From Hirsutella rhossiliensis (Eukaryota > Ascomycota > Sordariomycetes > Hypocreales > Ophiocordycipitaceae), in contig NW_025408668.1 of NCBI RefSeq assembly GCF_020360975.1, forward strand, positions 8,308,001 to 8,372,000: a stretch of 64,000 bases of DNA, written 5' to 3'. The notes under the pieces are model-generated. The model was not told where the DNA came from. It saw only the letters and a list, made by a program, of their open reading frames with translations, and made no database searches. Below are positions 55,247 to 64,000 of this stretch, one piece after another. How positions within the stretch are numbered: the stretch's first letter is position 1; the number at the start of each line of letters is the position of its first letter. Both the position numbers and the translations under genes were made by a program.

Positions 55247-56504
55247 TCAATGCGCGGGCAAAACGTCCTCCAGTTCCTCGTCCTCGTCCTCGTCTCCGTC
55301 TTCCGCCGCCTCTGCCGCCTCCTCCTTGGCGTCGCTCCCGGCCTTGTCCTTGTACGCGTCGCTCAGCCCGTAATGGTTGGCGAAGCGGCCGCTCTTGTGC
55401 AGCACCGCAACTTCTTCCAGCACCTGGCGCAGGTACGAGTCGGGCTGCTGCAGCCTCTGGCGGAGAGCCTTCATGGACCAATACTGATACTGGCGGAAGC
55501 AGTCGAAGATGAGATCGAGAAGCTGGTTCTTGGGAATACGGGTCGCCTTGAAGATCTCGCCCTTCTTGGGCTTGGTTTGCTGGGCAGCGTTTTTCTGCAG
55601 AGGCCCGAGTTAGCACGACAGGCGAGCGCCAGGCGATGGGGCCGCGGAGGACTGACGATAAAGTTGCCGCCCCACTGGGACGCAGCGGCAGAGCCGGGGT
55701 TCATGATGGCCGACGCGTTGTTGCGGCTAATGATCTTGAGCTTCGACTTGGAGTTTTCGGCCTCGTACAGCCGCTTGGCCAGCAGTTTCTCCTCTTCCTG
55801 GTGGCTTCGGGGCTCGACGCGGACGTCGTAGTGGATCTTGCCGAATATCTTGGTCTTTTCTGCATCGCAAATGTCAGCAAGGAACAAGGCGCGGCAAGTC
55901 TCCGGGACATGGGCGACAAACTTGGAATGGCCTTGCGATAGTAGGGCTGGTACCGATTCTTCCTGTCGTAGGTGTGCCTCTGCGGGCCGGTCCCCTGGCC
56001 GTTGCCCTGCGCCCTCTGCCTCAGCAGATGGGCGGGGATTCCCGAGCTCATGGCTTCGTTGCGGGCCCTGTTCTTCTCCTTGTAGCTCGGCAGGTCCTCC
56101 TCGCTGAAGATGAAGTGATTGTGCACGTCGCGGTCGAAGATGTCGAGGTCGTACTCGCGGGGTATGAGCTGGTGCTCGGGACGGCTGGGATCAAGAAGCA
56201 TCCGCAGCTTGGTCACGTCGCGCATGCCGCCCTCGACCGAGGCGTCCGGCGTCGGCTCGTTCCAGGTGCGCAGGGTGCCGAGCTGGATCTCGTCGTCGTC
56301 TCCGAGCCCCTCGACCAACTTGAGCCATGCGTCCCACATGTACCGCGGGATGCGCGCGAGATAGAGCGTCTCGAACTGGTGGCCAGCCCCGCCCTTGTCG
56401 TAGAACTCGAGGTCGCCGGCGTCCTCGTCCGGGTCGTCCTCCTCCATGGGCATGGCAGGCGTCTCCTCCTCCGGTTCGGGCTTGACAAAGGACGGGTCCG
56501 CCAT
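55247..56504 (-). CDS. TFG2: Transcription initiation factor TFIIF beta subunit
   Basis: Three exons, 56504-55922, 55859-55657 and 55594-55247, encode 377 residues. Both introns are 62 nt; intron 1 uses a GTTTGT donor and joins YRKAIP to KKTKIFGKIHYD, intron 2 has GTCAGT and a GCTAAC branch. The N-terminal dimerisation domain (LYLARIPRYMWDAWLKL, QLGTLRTWN) is followed by the linker, and the winged-helix domain sits at the C-terminus (RIPKNQLLDLIFDCFRQYQYWSMKALRQRLQQPDSYLRQVLEEVAVLHKSG in overlapping stretches), then an acidic tail. TFIIF binds RNA polymerase II and stabilises the preinitiation complex. It is divergent from the elongin A-like gene. Confidence 0.92.
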
Positions 56505-57259
56505 GGCTGTGGCGCTGTTTGGTCTGCAGGAAATAAGATTCAGAGAAAAAAGTCTCTGCCTCGGGTGCGGAGATGTTTTGAGTGAGTCAGACGAACTCAA
56601 GCAGCACAGGGTGTGAATGAATGTCGAGGTGACGAAGCAAACAAAGGCGACTGACGAACAGGCAGCCGAGAGGTCTCGGTAGCGAGCCGCCGTGTGATTG
56701 GTGGCGGCTTGGTCGGTCCGGTGGGGCTCCGTGCACCAGCTGGGCCCCCCCCAGGCCCCCCCAGGCCCCCCTCCCGAAGGGTACCAGCTCGCGCTAGCAG
56801 CCCCTGGAGGCCACCTATAAAGGCCACCTATAAAGCCCGCGACCGCAACCTTGAACCTCGAAGCTCGTCTCGCAGCTCCATTCTCTCGTCCGCTTCTCAG
56901 ATATCAGCCCTTTGCCTGGGGCTCGCGACCCGGCTTTACGCCCTCGGAGTCTCAATACAGCACAATTCATCGAGGATAATAACATGTCCATTGATTGCGG
57001 TGTGTTGCTTTCAATACGATTGCTCGCCCATTGACACTGCCATTCACGGGATGCTGCGTTGACTCGGCAACTCTCGCCTCGGCCCCGAAGCTCTCGCCTA
57101 CACGTCTGCCTGCTCCCACTCTATCCAAGCCACAGAACAATGAGTTTATTAGCTCTTGGCTCGCCTATTCTTGCCTGTACCAGCTGGCGCGCCACGCCAC
57201 CGCGTCCCCCCGCCATATAAAAATCCTCCTCCCTGCGCGCCTTTGACTTCTTGCCCATC
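56505..57259. promoter_or_regulatory. Divergent promoter region, TFG2 / elongin A-like
   Basis: 755 bp with C-rich tracts (56745-56772) and, toward the elongin A side, two TATAAA sequences in a perfect 13-bp tandem duplication (56809-56834). These are about 430 bp upstream of the elongin A start codon. Confidence 0.55.
56809..56834 (+). repeat. Tandem duplicate of a 13-bp TATAAA-containing unit
   Basis: GGCCACCTATAAA occurs twice, at 56809-56821 and 56822-56834, without mismatch. It duplicates a candidate TATA box for the plus-strand gene. Confidence 0.85.
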
Positions 57260-58507
57260 ATGACGGTCAAATCTCTCATGGAACTCGCAACCATGTCTTG
57301 CATCAAGAACATCAAGGCTCTCGAGAGCATCGGCGACTACCTTCCCTACGAGTCGATGCGCCACATCCTCCTCAAAATCGACAATGCATACCAGCTGCGC
57401 CAGATCGAAATCAACTCGCCCCAGATCCAGGGCGAGACGGGCGAGCTCTGGATCAGGCTCATAGAGAAGGACTTTCCGCTCGAGTACAAGGCGAACGCGT
57501 ACAAGCCCTCCTCCCCTGACAAGTGGTATCGCGTCTGGGAAAAGTACAAGAAGGAGCACGCCACCGCCCTCGAGGAGAGCGAGAGGAAGCTCATGAATGC
57601 CCTTGCCGGGCTCAAGGAGAGCAAGGAGAAGAACACGAGCAAGATTATCGAGCGCAAGTTTCTGCCCCGCGCTGGAAGGGTTGGTCCGAAGCGTGTCTGG
57701 GGCCAGCGTGACCACACCTCGAGCACCCTCACCTTCAACTCTGGCAGCCGCACCAAGACGCACACCGGGGCCAGCGTCATGCGCAAGGTCCGCCGCGAAG
57801 TCAAGGAGATTGCCAACATACACGGCTCGCTTTCCAAGGTGATCCGCGGGCCGACTCGCCATGTCGAGCTCAAGAAGGCACCTGCAGCCATGGTCAGCGA
57901 CTATCAGAGAGCCGCCCAGCCTCAGTTCAGAGGAGCCGCCAAGGCCCCCGAGCCCGTCTCTGCCGTTGAGCAGTACGAGCAGCGAGCAACTGTCATCTCC
58001 GACTCGGAAGAGGATGAAGACCACGACGACTTCTTTGGCGACGCTGAAAGGACGGCTCCCGCCCAGGTGGGCTCATCGCCCACCAAAAACATCGTCTCCG
58101 AGGCCGCCAAGGTCTCGCTCCTGAAGAAGAAGCCGGCCGCCCTCCGCGCTCAGCCCAGCACCACCACGCAGAAGCAGGACGGCTCTGGCGCTCCTGTCAA
58201 GGCTGCCAACAGAGGAGCGGCGACCATGGCCAATAAGTTCAGGAGATCGACCACCATGCCGCGAGCCGTGTCTGTCCCGTCGGCCGATGAGGCCTCCTCG
58301 CCGCCTTCCACGATGCCGGCTGACGAGTCCACCGAGGCGGACAGTCGCCTCGCTCCCTCCAAAACAAGCCCTGCGCCAGACAACTCGGCTGGACAATCAT
58401 CGCCCAAGGACACAGCCGCCGCACCATCAGAGGCTAGTCCCCCGCCCATTCAGCGGAAACGCAAGGCCGTCGACATCTTCATGCGACGCAAGAAGAGAGC
58501 GGTTTGA
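57260..58507 (+). CDS. ELA1: Elongin A-like RNA polymerase II elongation factor subunit
   Basis: An intronless ORF of 415 residues. The N-terminal part matches the elongin A (SIII subunit A) family: SLMELATMSCIKNIKALESIG in a BC-box-like position, then a helical F-box-like stretch (YLPYESMRHILLKIDNAYQL) and ELWIRLIEKDFPLEYKANAY followed by SPDKWYRVWEKYKKEH. The second half is disordered with Ser/Pro/Ala and acidic stretches (SDSEEDEDHDDFF) and ends in a basic cluster (RKRKAVDIFMRRKKRAV), a probable nuclear localisation signal. Yeast Ela1 pairs with elongin C and Cul3 to ubiquitylate stalled Pol II. The ATG at 57260 begins MTVKSLMEL. Confidence 0.85.
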   Translation: MTVKSLMELATMSCIKNIKALESIGDYLPYESMRHILLKIDNAYQLRQIEINSPQIQGETGELWIRLIEKDFPLEYKANAYKPSSPDKWYRVWEKYKKEHATALEESERKLMNALAGLKESKEKNTSKIIERKFLPRAGRVGPKRVWGQRDHTSSTLTFNSGSRTKTHTGASVMRKVRREVKEIANIHGSLSKVIRGPTRHVELKKAPAAMVSDYQRAAQPQFRGAAKAPEPVSAVEQYEQRATVISDSEEDEDHDDFFGDAERTAPAQVGSSPTKNIVSEAAKVSLLKKKPAALRAQPSTTTQKQDGSGAPVKAANRGAATMANKFRRSTTMPRAVSVPSADEASSPPSTMPADESTEADSRLAPSKTSPAPDNSAGQSSPKDTAAAPSEASPPPIQRKRKAVDIFMRRKKRAV

Positions 58508-59267
58508 GCACATCCTGCGGCGTCCAAGCTCACATTTCGCCTTTCCCGCATGCCTCACGTCATTTCTGCTTTTCATCGGTCTTTTTCTTTGTTTTCTAGT
58601 TGGTCTGGACAGAAATGTCACCACGCATGGCGTTTCAGGAACCCAGATACAGGGACGGACGGAGTCTACATACAAGACAGGGCGTATTCGGAGCCTGGAC
58701 ATGAGCTACCAAGGGTGGAACTCGGGACGTGGCATCTTTGCTTACGGATGATGATTTGTGGCACGATTGATAGCGCAACCTCAGGATGAATTTCACCAAG
58801 TCAGGGTATCTTGCCAACTAGTGGTCATCAAACAGAGCACTTGTTGTATTGCCAGCGTTCCACCGCAGCGTAGCCTCGTTTGTGCGTGTGCATTTCGTAG
58901 AGTTCGCGGTGGTTCCGTCCTGAGAGTGAGGTTCGTTGACATTGGCCCTGACGTTTCTTTTCAGTCGTATCCATTGTTGCTCAGATGCTAGTTTGTATTC
59001 CGAATGGTCCCGTGCGGTCACGATGGTTCTGTTTCCGCGATGGGGGCCACGTTACGGTGACGCCCATTCCTCCAAGGCGCGGTGCTCCGGCTTCACCAAC
59101 ATACACAACAACATAGTACGCAGGTGACAAGACGCCAGTCTCCCTCCCCACTCACCCCACCCTCCCAAAAATGTCAAGGCAAATTCCCAGTCTGAGCCGG
59201 GGTCGCAGCTGGCTGTCCAGAGCAGGGCCGTTTGGGGCCGTCGCTCGTCGCTCGCTCAGCAGACCAT
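58508..59267. other. Convergent 3' flanks, elongin A-like / RUB1
   Basis: 760 bp; no gene supported. Confidence 0.45.
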
Positions 59268-59754
59268 TCACCGGCCCCCCCTAAGGGCGAGGACCAGATG
59301 CAGCGTATCGCCAGCAACGAGGTTGTACTCGGACGCCGTCTTGTCATCGGTCCTGCTCAGAGGCCGCAGAGTCAGCTCAAGGCATCAGACGAGCGTGAAG
59401 ACGGCCAGGGAGAGGAAGAGGCGGTGTATTCAGGATCGTACATTTGCTTGCCGCCGTGGATGAGACGTTGCTGCACCGGGGGGATGCCCTCTTTCTCCTC
59501 CACCTTTTCCTTAATCTGCGATACCTGTGGCCCTGCCTGTCAGCAATGTGGCGCCAGTGGACCAGCGATTCGGACGAGGACTGAGCGAGAAAAGAAAGAG
59601 GCAAGGGGTGGGGAACGCCACCTTGTAGTCCAACTCGATATCGAGCTCAATCTCCTTGCCCGTCAGTGTTCGCACCCTGTAAGCAACTCGCGATCAGTTC
59701 CAATTGGGGCCGGGGAGGGCAAGGGCGGAGGCGTGATTCGTACTTGATCAACAT
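59268..59754 (-). CDS. RUB1: Ubiquitin-like modifier NEDD8/Rub1
   Basis: Four exons, 59754-59744 (11 nt), 59676-59622 (55 nt), 59524-59442 (83 nt) and 59352-59268 (85 nt), give 77 residues; introns are 67, 97 and 89 nt. Splicing yields a complete ubiquitin fold starting [18 protein letters not shown] and ending LVLALRGGR. Ala72 instead of ubiquitin's Arg72 marks it as NEDD8. Ile44 and Lys48 are conserved. One residue (Arg77) follows the GlyGly terminus and must be removed before conjugation. Leu19 and His45 differ from the usual Pro and Phe/Tyr. Known role: E1 Ula1-Uba3 and E2 Ubc12 attach it to cullins to activate SCF-type ligases. All exons are shorter than 90 nt. Confidence 0.95.
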
Positions 59755-60396
59755 GGTGACGGTGCGAGGCTGATGCTCGAGAGCGCGGCTGCTCTATGTG
59801 TGTCTTGAGAGAAGGGAGAGTTCGCTTGGTGGGCCGCCCGTGAAACGGGGAAGATGGCTGTTTCTGGTGGGCCGGGCAGCTTCTCGATTTCTGACGGCCG
59901 CGGTGGGCTGACGAGAGTGAGGGCAAGGGAGGGCGGACGAGGGGCGAGGCTGATGGATGGCGATGATGCAGATGATGCAGATGAGTGGGATTGGTGGGAT
60001 TCCGAGGCTCAAGCAAGCAAGCATCCATCAACCATCAATGGTCCCGCAATCGTACACCACTTGCCGCGGGGTTAGCTTTCACCTGGTGATTAGGTAATAT
60101 TTCCGTCTACGAAGGACTTCATGAGACAGTAACGGCGGCTGTTGGAGGCGTCGAAATACATACCTACCCCAGGCCTCGCACTTTGAAGTATCCCATGGAC
60201 TTCAAATGAAAACAAGAGAGCCAGTCTGAGGCACTAAAGTGGGATGCTCTGTTGATTTACTACGCCAATAGTGGGGGAATCTGCTCTCCACGAGCTTCAG
60301 GCAACGGCTATAATACAACAAATCCCCGTCGGGCAACACTAGGCAGTCAGGTTTCATCGTACCGGCTCGTCGCAACTCCCTCTGTCTTCATGTCCC
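59755..60396. other. RUB1 promoter / PHB2 3' flank
   Basis: 642 bp between two minus-strand genes. A GATGATGCAGATGATGCAGATGAG repeat is at about 59961-59984. No gene supported. Confidence 0.45.
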
Positions 60397-61512
60397 CTAT
60401 TTCAGCTCCGGGCCTTCAAAGACATTGAGTCCCAGACCCTCGGCATCCAGCATCAGCCGGTTCTTGGCCCCCGACTCCTGCATCTGCTGCGCAATCAGTC
60501 GCGCGTTCTCAATCTTCTTGAGCTCCACGTAGGCCTTGTTCTTCTTGATGGCATCGCCAATCAGCTGCGCCGACCGGGCTTCACCTTGCGCCTTGACCAC
60601 CATGGCCTGCTTCTCCTGCCGTGCCTTGTCGACGATGAAGGCGGCCCGCTGTGCTTCCTGCTGGGCAACCTGCTTGGCCTCGACGGCGGCGGTGAACTCG
60701 GGTGAGAAGGCGAGGTGCTACATTTGAATGACACGGTCAGCGGCTATCCTACCCTGGGACGCCCCTGGCGAGCAAGCCTCTGGTGTTTCCTCCGGGAATT
60801 AAACGTACTGTAAGGGAGACATCGTCGAGGAGAATGTTGAACCGCGCGGCACGGCGTGACAGATTCTCGCGCACGAGCTTGGCCACCATCTCACGCTGCG
60901 TGATGAGTTGGCTGGCATTGAACTGGGCGACGACGCTCTTCAACACTTCGTTGACAATGGATGGCAGCACTCGCTCATCATAGTCGGCCCCGAGGGTGCG
61001 GTAGATCTGCGGCAGGGCCTCGATCTGCGGTCGGGATAGCACACGGCAAGTGATGTTGACCATCTGCAGGTCCTTGGTGCCCGTCAAGGACGCTACATTG
61101 CGCGGCTTGGCCCGCACGTCGTAAACGATCGGCGTCTCGAACCAGGGGATATTGATGTGAGTTCCTGTAAGAGAAGTCTGCCTTTAGCACAGCTCGCAGC
61201 GCTCGTGACAATTCTGATTGCTCTCTCCGCCTCTCGTGATAAACGGTGCTTACCTTCGTTGTAAATCTCCTTGCTCACGCCACCCATCCTCTTGTACTTG
61301 ATCGCCCGTTGACCACCGTCGACATTGAAGAGAGAGTTTGACACGACCATGGCGCCACCAGCAAGTAGCATACCGCCCAAGACGATGCCGCCGCTTCCCT
61401 TTGGCATCCTGGGGCCGCCACCTCGTCCTCTGCCATAGCCGCTTTGTGTCTGCGACTGCAACTGGCGCAGGCGCCGCATCGTCTCGTCCGCCCAGTTGTT
61501 TTGTCCTGACAT
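60397..61512 (-). CDS. PHB2: Prohibitin-2
   Basis: Three exons, 61512-61254, 61164-60809 and 60717-60397, encode 311 residues; introns are 89 and 91 nt, joining EIYNE to GTHINIPWF and DVSLT to HLAFSPEF. The N-terminus is basic and Gly-rich, then a membrane anchor ([22 protein letters not shown]) and the SPFH/prohibitin domain ([62 protein letters not shown]). A long coiled coil ([20 protein letters not shown]) closes the protein. It forms ring complexes with Phb1 in the inner mitochondrial membrane, acting as chaperone and scaffold with the m-AAA protease. Confidence 0.95.
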
Positions 61513-63286
61513 GGTGACGTTGAATATGGCTCGCACGTCCTTTGCCGGACGCCGACGCAGTGTCTTGGGTGCCTTGGATGAGGCTGGTGCTTGACGGGCG
61601 ATGGGTTGGAGGAGCTTCGTCTTTGGTGTGGGCCCGAGGAAGCTGCACTCCGCCGCTGCTGACCGATCCAAAATTTCGGCGACGGCTTTTCCCGCACCCG
61701 AACCATGCACATCCCGTGACCTCACCAGCGCTACGTACCTGTCAGATCCAGCAAGCAGCGGTCACAGAAAAAATCACGTGCAAGACTATCACTCGTCATG
61801 GGGCCCTTGCATTAATAGATTGCGCTCTCCTTCCTGAAAAAGAATGTCCGCATGTATAGCTAAATATATGTGTATAGTGTGCGGGGATTGATAGGATTTC
61901 TTAGTTGCTCAACAAGCCAGAAACAGATATCTGAAGACGTGTGTAACTTCCTATATGTCTTCCATGGTGACTGCCGCATTTGGTGCCACCGAAAGCATCC
62001 CTAATGCTATTGTGATTGTGTACTGAATTGCCAGCTCGCCGGGCCGGTTATTTGCATACCTTGGGTATCATGCAAATTTATGAGGCATTTCCGCTGCAAT
62101 ACCAAGAAAAGACGACCAGGTCGCTTGCAAGGTCGCTTGCAAGACCGCGTCTCGCTTGCTAGGCAACAAGGTCTCATTGCAGATGCTGCTGTATGGTGAG
62201 CCACTTGGTGTTAGAGAGCTCGTCATTTTTGCCTCGTATGCCATGTGCGTATGGAAGTGAACGCTTTTAATGCACATAGATGTGATCTTGTCTGTCGCGT
62301 CGGCCTCCGTCTGCCTCCGTCTGCACCTACCCAGTCTGCCACGGTTGCCACACTCTGCTTTCTCTGTTTTCAATACTTCGCCTCTATATTCTCGATACCA
62401 ATATGCTATCGTCGCTCTACCGACAATATCAGAAGCTGCGTTGCTACATGACTTCATTTGGTTGACGTACTATGAAACAACCAAGGTGCCAAAAAGGCAT
62501 CATCTGAGCAGATGAAAACTTGCTCCCTGCAGCAATCAAACAAAGGATGGAGAAGTGCTGTCAGTCTTTGGGATAGGGAACACTTCTTTGCGAGCCGGGT
62601 CATCTGCGGTGAGCCAAAAAGACGGCTGCCCATTTTCGCCGATGGCGATTACTACCGCGGCAGACCCCAAGAGACACCATATATTCATCCAGAATCCTAT
62701 TTCTGATCTGGGGACTGTCGACTTGGCAGGAATGTGGGAACCTGAACTCGTCCAGATTTTTGAGCCGGCAGCCTTGGCCATTTCTAGGCTGCCTTGGGCC
62801 CCTTCATACGGGCGGATGTGGCTACAAACTCTCAGGACGACCTTAACAGAACTGGGCGTGAAAAGACTTCACTCGATCGTTTCGGAAACTTCGTCCTCTG
62901 GGCGGGCTACCAGATCGGTAGCAGTTAGTCCGACACACGCTGGTCAGTCACACTAAGACCTCTCATCACTTCATTCCTCGAGGCGGGCGATTAGATGGGG
63001 TCCTCAGGGGACTCTCTAATGCTTAAAACAACTAGGGGAGAGAACATAAGCTTACACGCCAAAACCATCATGCTTGTTTCTAACCCATTTGGAGCACATC
63101 TACCTACACATAGGACAAGTCAATTGCACGATCACGCCCCCTCCTCATTTCTTGTCGGCCCAAGCATTCACGCACTCACCAGGTATTTACGGAATGGACA
63201 TGTCAAACGACGAACCAGCCACCTGCTCCAACATTCCGACAACGCATCCCTCCAGCCAAAGAGGTCCGCCCGTCTCGCCACTATCC
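61513..63286. other. 1.8 kb without a supported gene, AT-richer
   Basis: The region is PHB2 promoter on its left and methyltransferase 3' flank on its right. It is less GC-rich than the genes around it, most clearly at 61855-62460. A 12-bp unit, GTCGCTTGCAAG, is repeated twice at 62120-62143. An open minus-strand frame at 62536-62781 contains one hydrophobic stretch but no recognisable family. Confidence 0.45.
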
Positions 63287-64000
63287 TCAGTCCGCCAACG
63301 CAACCCGAATCACCTCGTCATTGCCGGCTCGAGACTTCCTGGCATATCCGTTGAGCATCCGGAAGCCCGCCTTGCAACCACTGCCCTCCTCCATCACCGC
63401 GTGAACCCCCTCGAGGCACTTGTCTGCCTCCCGCACCGCCGTCCCCGTCGTCACGGTATCCGCCAGTCGTAGCTCTCCCGCAACCTTTTCCATCTCGCAC
63501 CGGAGGAGCCACCTCTCCCAGCTCCATCCGCCGACAACACTGCACATGCTCGCAATGTCGTCACTGCTGCCCATCACCATTGCGTCCATTTGGCGGACCG
63601 TCGGCTCCCCGTCACCCTCCGCGCCACTGCTGCTCGGCGGCATTGGGGGTGTGTGCACCTTTCTCTTGGCCCTGAGTGGGAGACACATCCACACGCGGCG
63701 GACGTCCTCGAAGCCGGCACGGGCGAGGCGTCCCAGCCACATCCTGGATGGACTGGGATCGTAGCCAAGCGTCTTGAGAGAAAAGCCAAACTCGACGCTT
63801 TTGGCGAGGCCCAGCGGCCCTGCATTGATTATGTCCGAATCGAGAATCGAAAACTCCAGATAGCCACCAGGCCTGAGGACCCGCATGCACTCCCGCAGGC
63901 AGCCCTCCCACTCGTCCTCGCCATTTTCGCCAAAGAACTTGAGGATGCTGTGAAGCTCGCGGGCCGAGATGAGATCGAATTGATCATCGGCAAAGGGGAG
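63287..64000 (-). CDS. SAM-dependent methyltransferase, 3' part (runs off the window)
   Basis: The frame is open from the right edge (LPFADDQFDLISARELHSIL) to the stop at 63287, giving at least 237 residues. The pattern of an acidic-loop D.FDLI.AR.., followed by CLRECMRVLRPGGYLEFSILDSD, is the later half of a class I Rossmann methyltransferase (motifs IV and post-IV). The SAM-binding glycine-rich motif I would be off the edge. The remaining ~190 C-terminal residues (LLRCEMEKVAGEL, ending GNDEVIRVALAD) resemble uncharacterised fungal methyltransferases. Substrate is unknown. No intron is visible in this part. Confidence 0.8.
   Translation of the reverse strand, partial: LPFADDQFDLISARELHSILKFFGENGEDEWEGCLRECMRVLRPGGYLEFSILDSDIINAGPLGLAKSVEFGFSLKTLGYDPSPSRMWLGRLARAGFEDVRRVWMCLPLRAKRKVHTPPMPPSSSGAEGDGEPTVRQMDAMVMGSSDDIASMCSVVGGWSWERWLLRCEMEKVAGELRLADTVTTGTAVREADKCLEGVHAVMEEGSGCKAGFRMLNGYARKSRAGNDEVIRVALAD

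Noticed and set aside
62536..62781. Minus-strand frame with a hydrophobic stretch (FWMNIWCLLGSAAVVIAIG)
   Set aside because: 81 codons, no upstream exon with a signal or splice support; it may be a gene fragment but I cannot support it.

Overview
The window looks like a gene-dense chromosome segment of a filamentous ascomycete, probably a sordariomycete and possibly Hypocreales. This is inferred from short GT..AG introns (about 50-110 nt) with CTGAC/CTAAC branch sites, a fairly high GC content, fungus-restricted families (DUF1746/Dsc4-like, SSR4/DUF1750) and Tad-type LINE, pogo/Fot-type and Helitron elements. I rebuilt gene models by splicing exons by eye; each complete multi-exon model closes in frame.

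Left arm (1-36 kb), mostly housekeeping genes: the 3' part of a dipeptidyl-peptidase V (1-1063), a TAF3-like TFIID subunit (1611-2376), a mitochondrial PPR-type protein (2890-5403, minus), the U3 processome protein RCL1 (5675-6886), a Dsc4/DUF1746 membrane protein (6963-8059, minus), cytosolic PheRS alpha FRS2 (8520-10113), a 68-aa stress/conidiation-type small protein (11384-11783), PXR1 G-patch (12182-13403, minus), an Ars2/SERRATE homologue (13863-16618, minus), Moco sulfurase (17859-20382), a secreted GH18 chitinase with a histidine-rich repeat extension (22344-24360), the SWI/SNF-RSC subunit SSR4 (25578-27940, minus), 6-phosphogluconate dehydrogenase (28643-30654, minus), an RBM42-like RRM protein (31980-33083) and an SLC35/TPT-type transporter (33717-35634, minus).

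Central transposon island (37.1-50.2 kb): a pogo/Fot-like DNA transposon (37116-39302) has 45-bp perfect terminal inverted repeats and a TA target duplication. Only 75 bp further on starts a 15-bp direct repeat (39380-39394 and 50218-50232). I interpret it as the target duplication of one Tad-type LINE running on the minus strand from 50217 to a (TAA)n tail at 39395. A Helitron (coding remnants 39579-43908, minus) sits inside the LINE's 3' untranslated region. All three elements carry frameshifted coding regions but keep recognisable catalytic motifs.

Right arm (50.2-64 kb): 2.6 kb without a recognisable gene, a Cys/His-rich small protein (52856-53236, minus), a HAD-family hydrolase with a short relic of a second copy upstream (53757-54698, minus), TFIIF beta TFG2 (55247-56504, minus), an elongin A-like protein (57260-58507), NEDD8/RUB1 in four small exons (59268-59754, minus), prohibitin-2 (60397-61512, minus) and the 3' part of a SAM-dependent methyltransferase that runs off the edge (63287-64000, minus).

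Transcription and chromatin genes (TAF3, SSR4, TFG2, elongin A, Ars2) and RNA-biogenesis genes (RCL1, PXR1, RBM42-like) recur along the window, but they are independently transcribed. I see no biosynthetic cluster, no tRNA, no rRNA and no CRISPR array.
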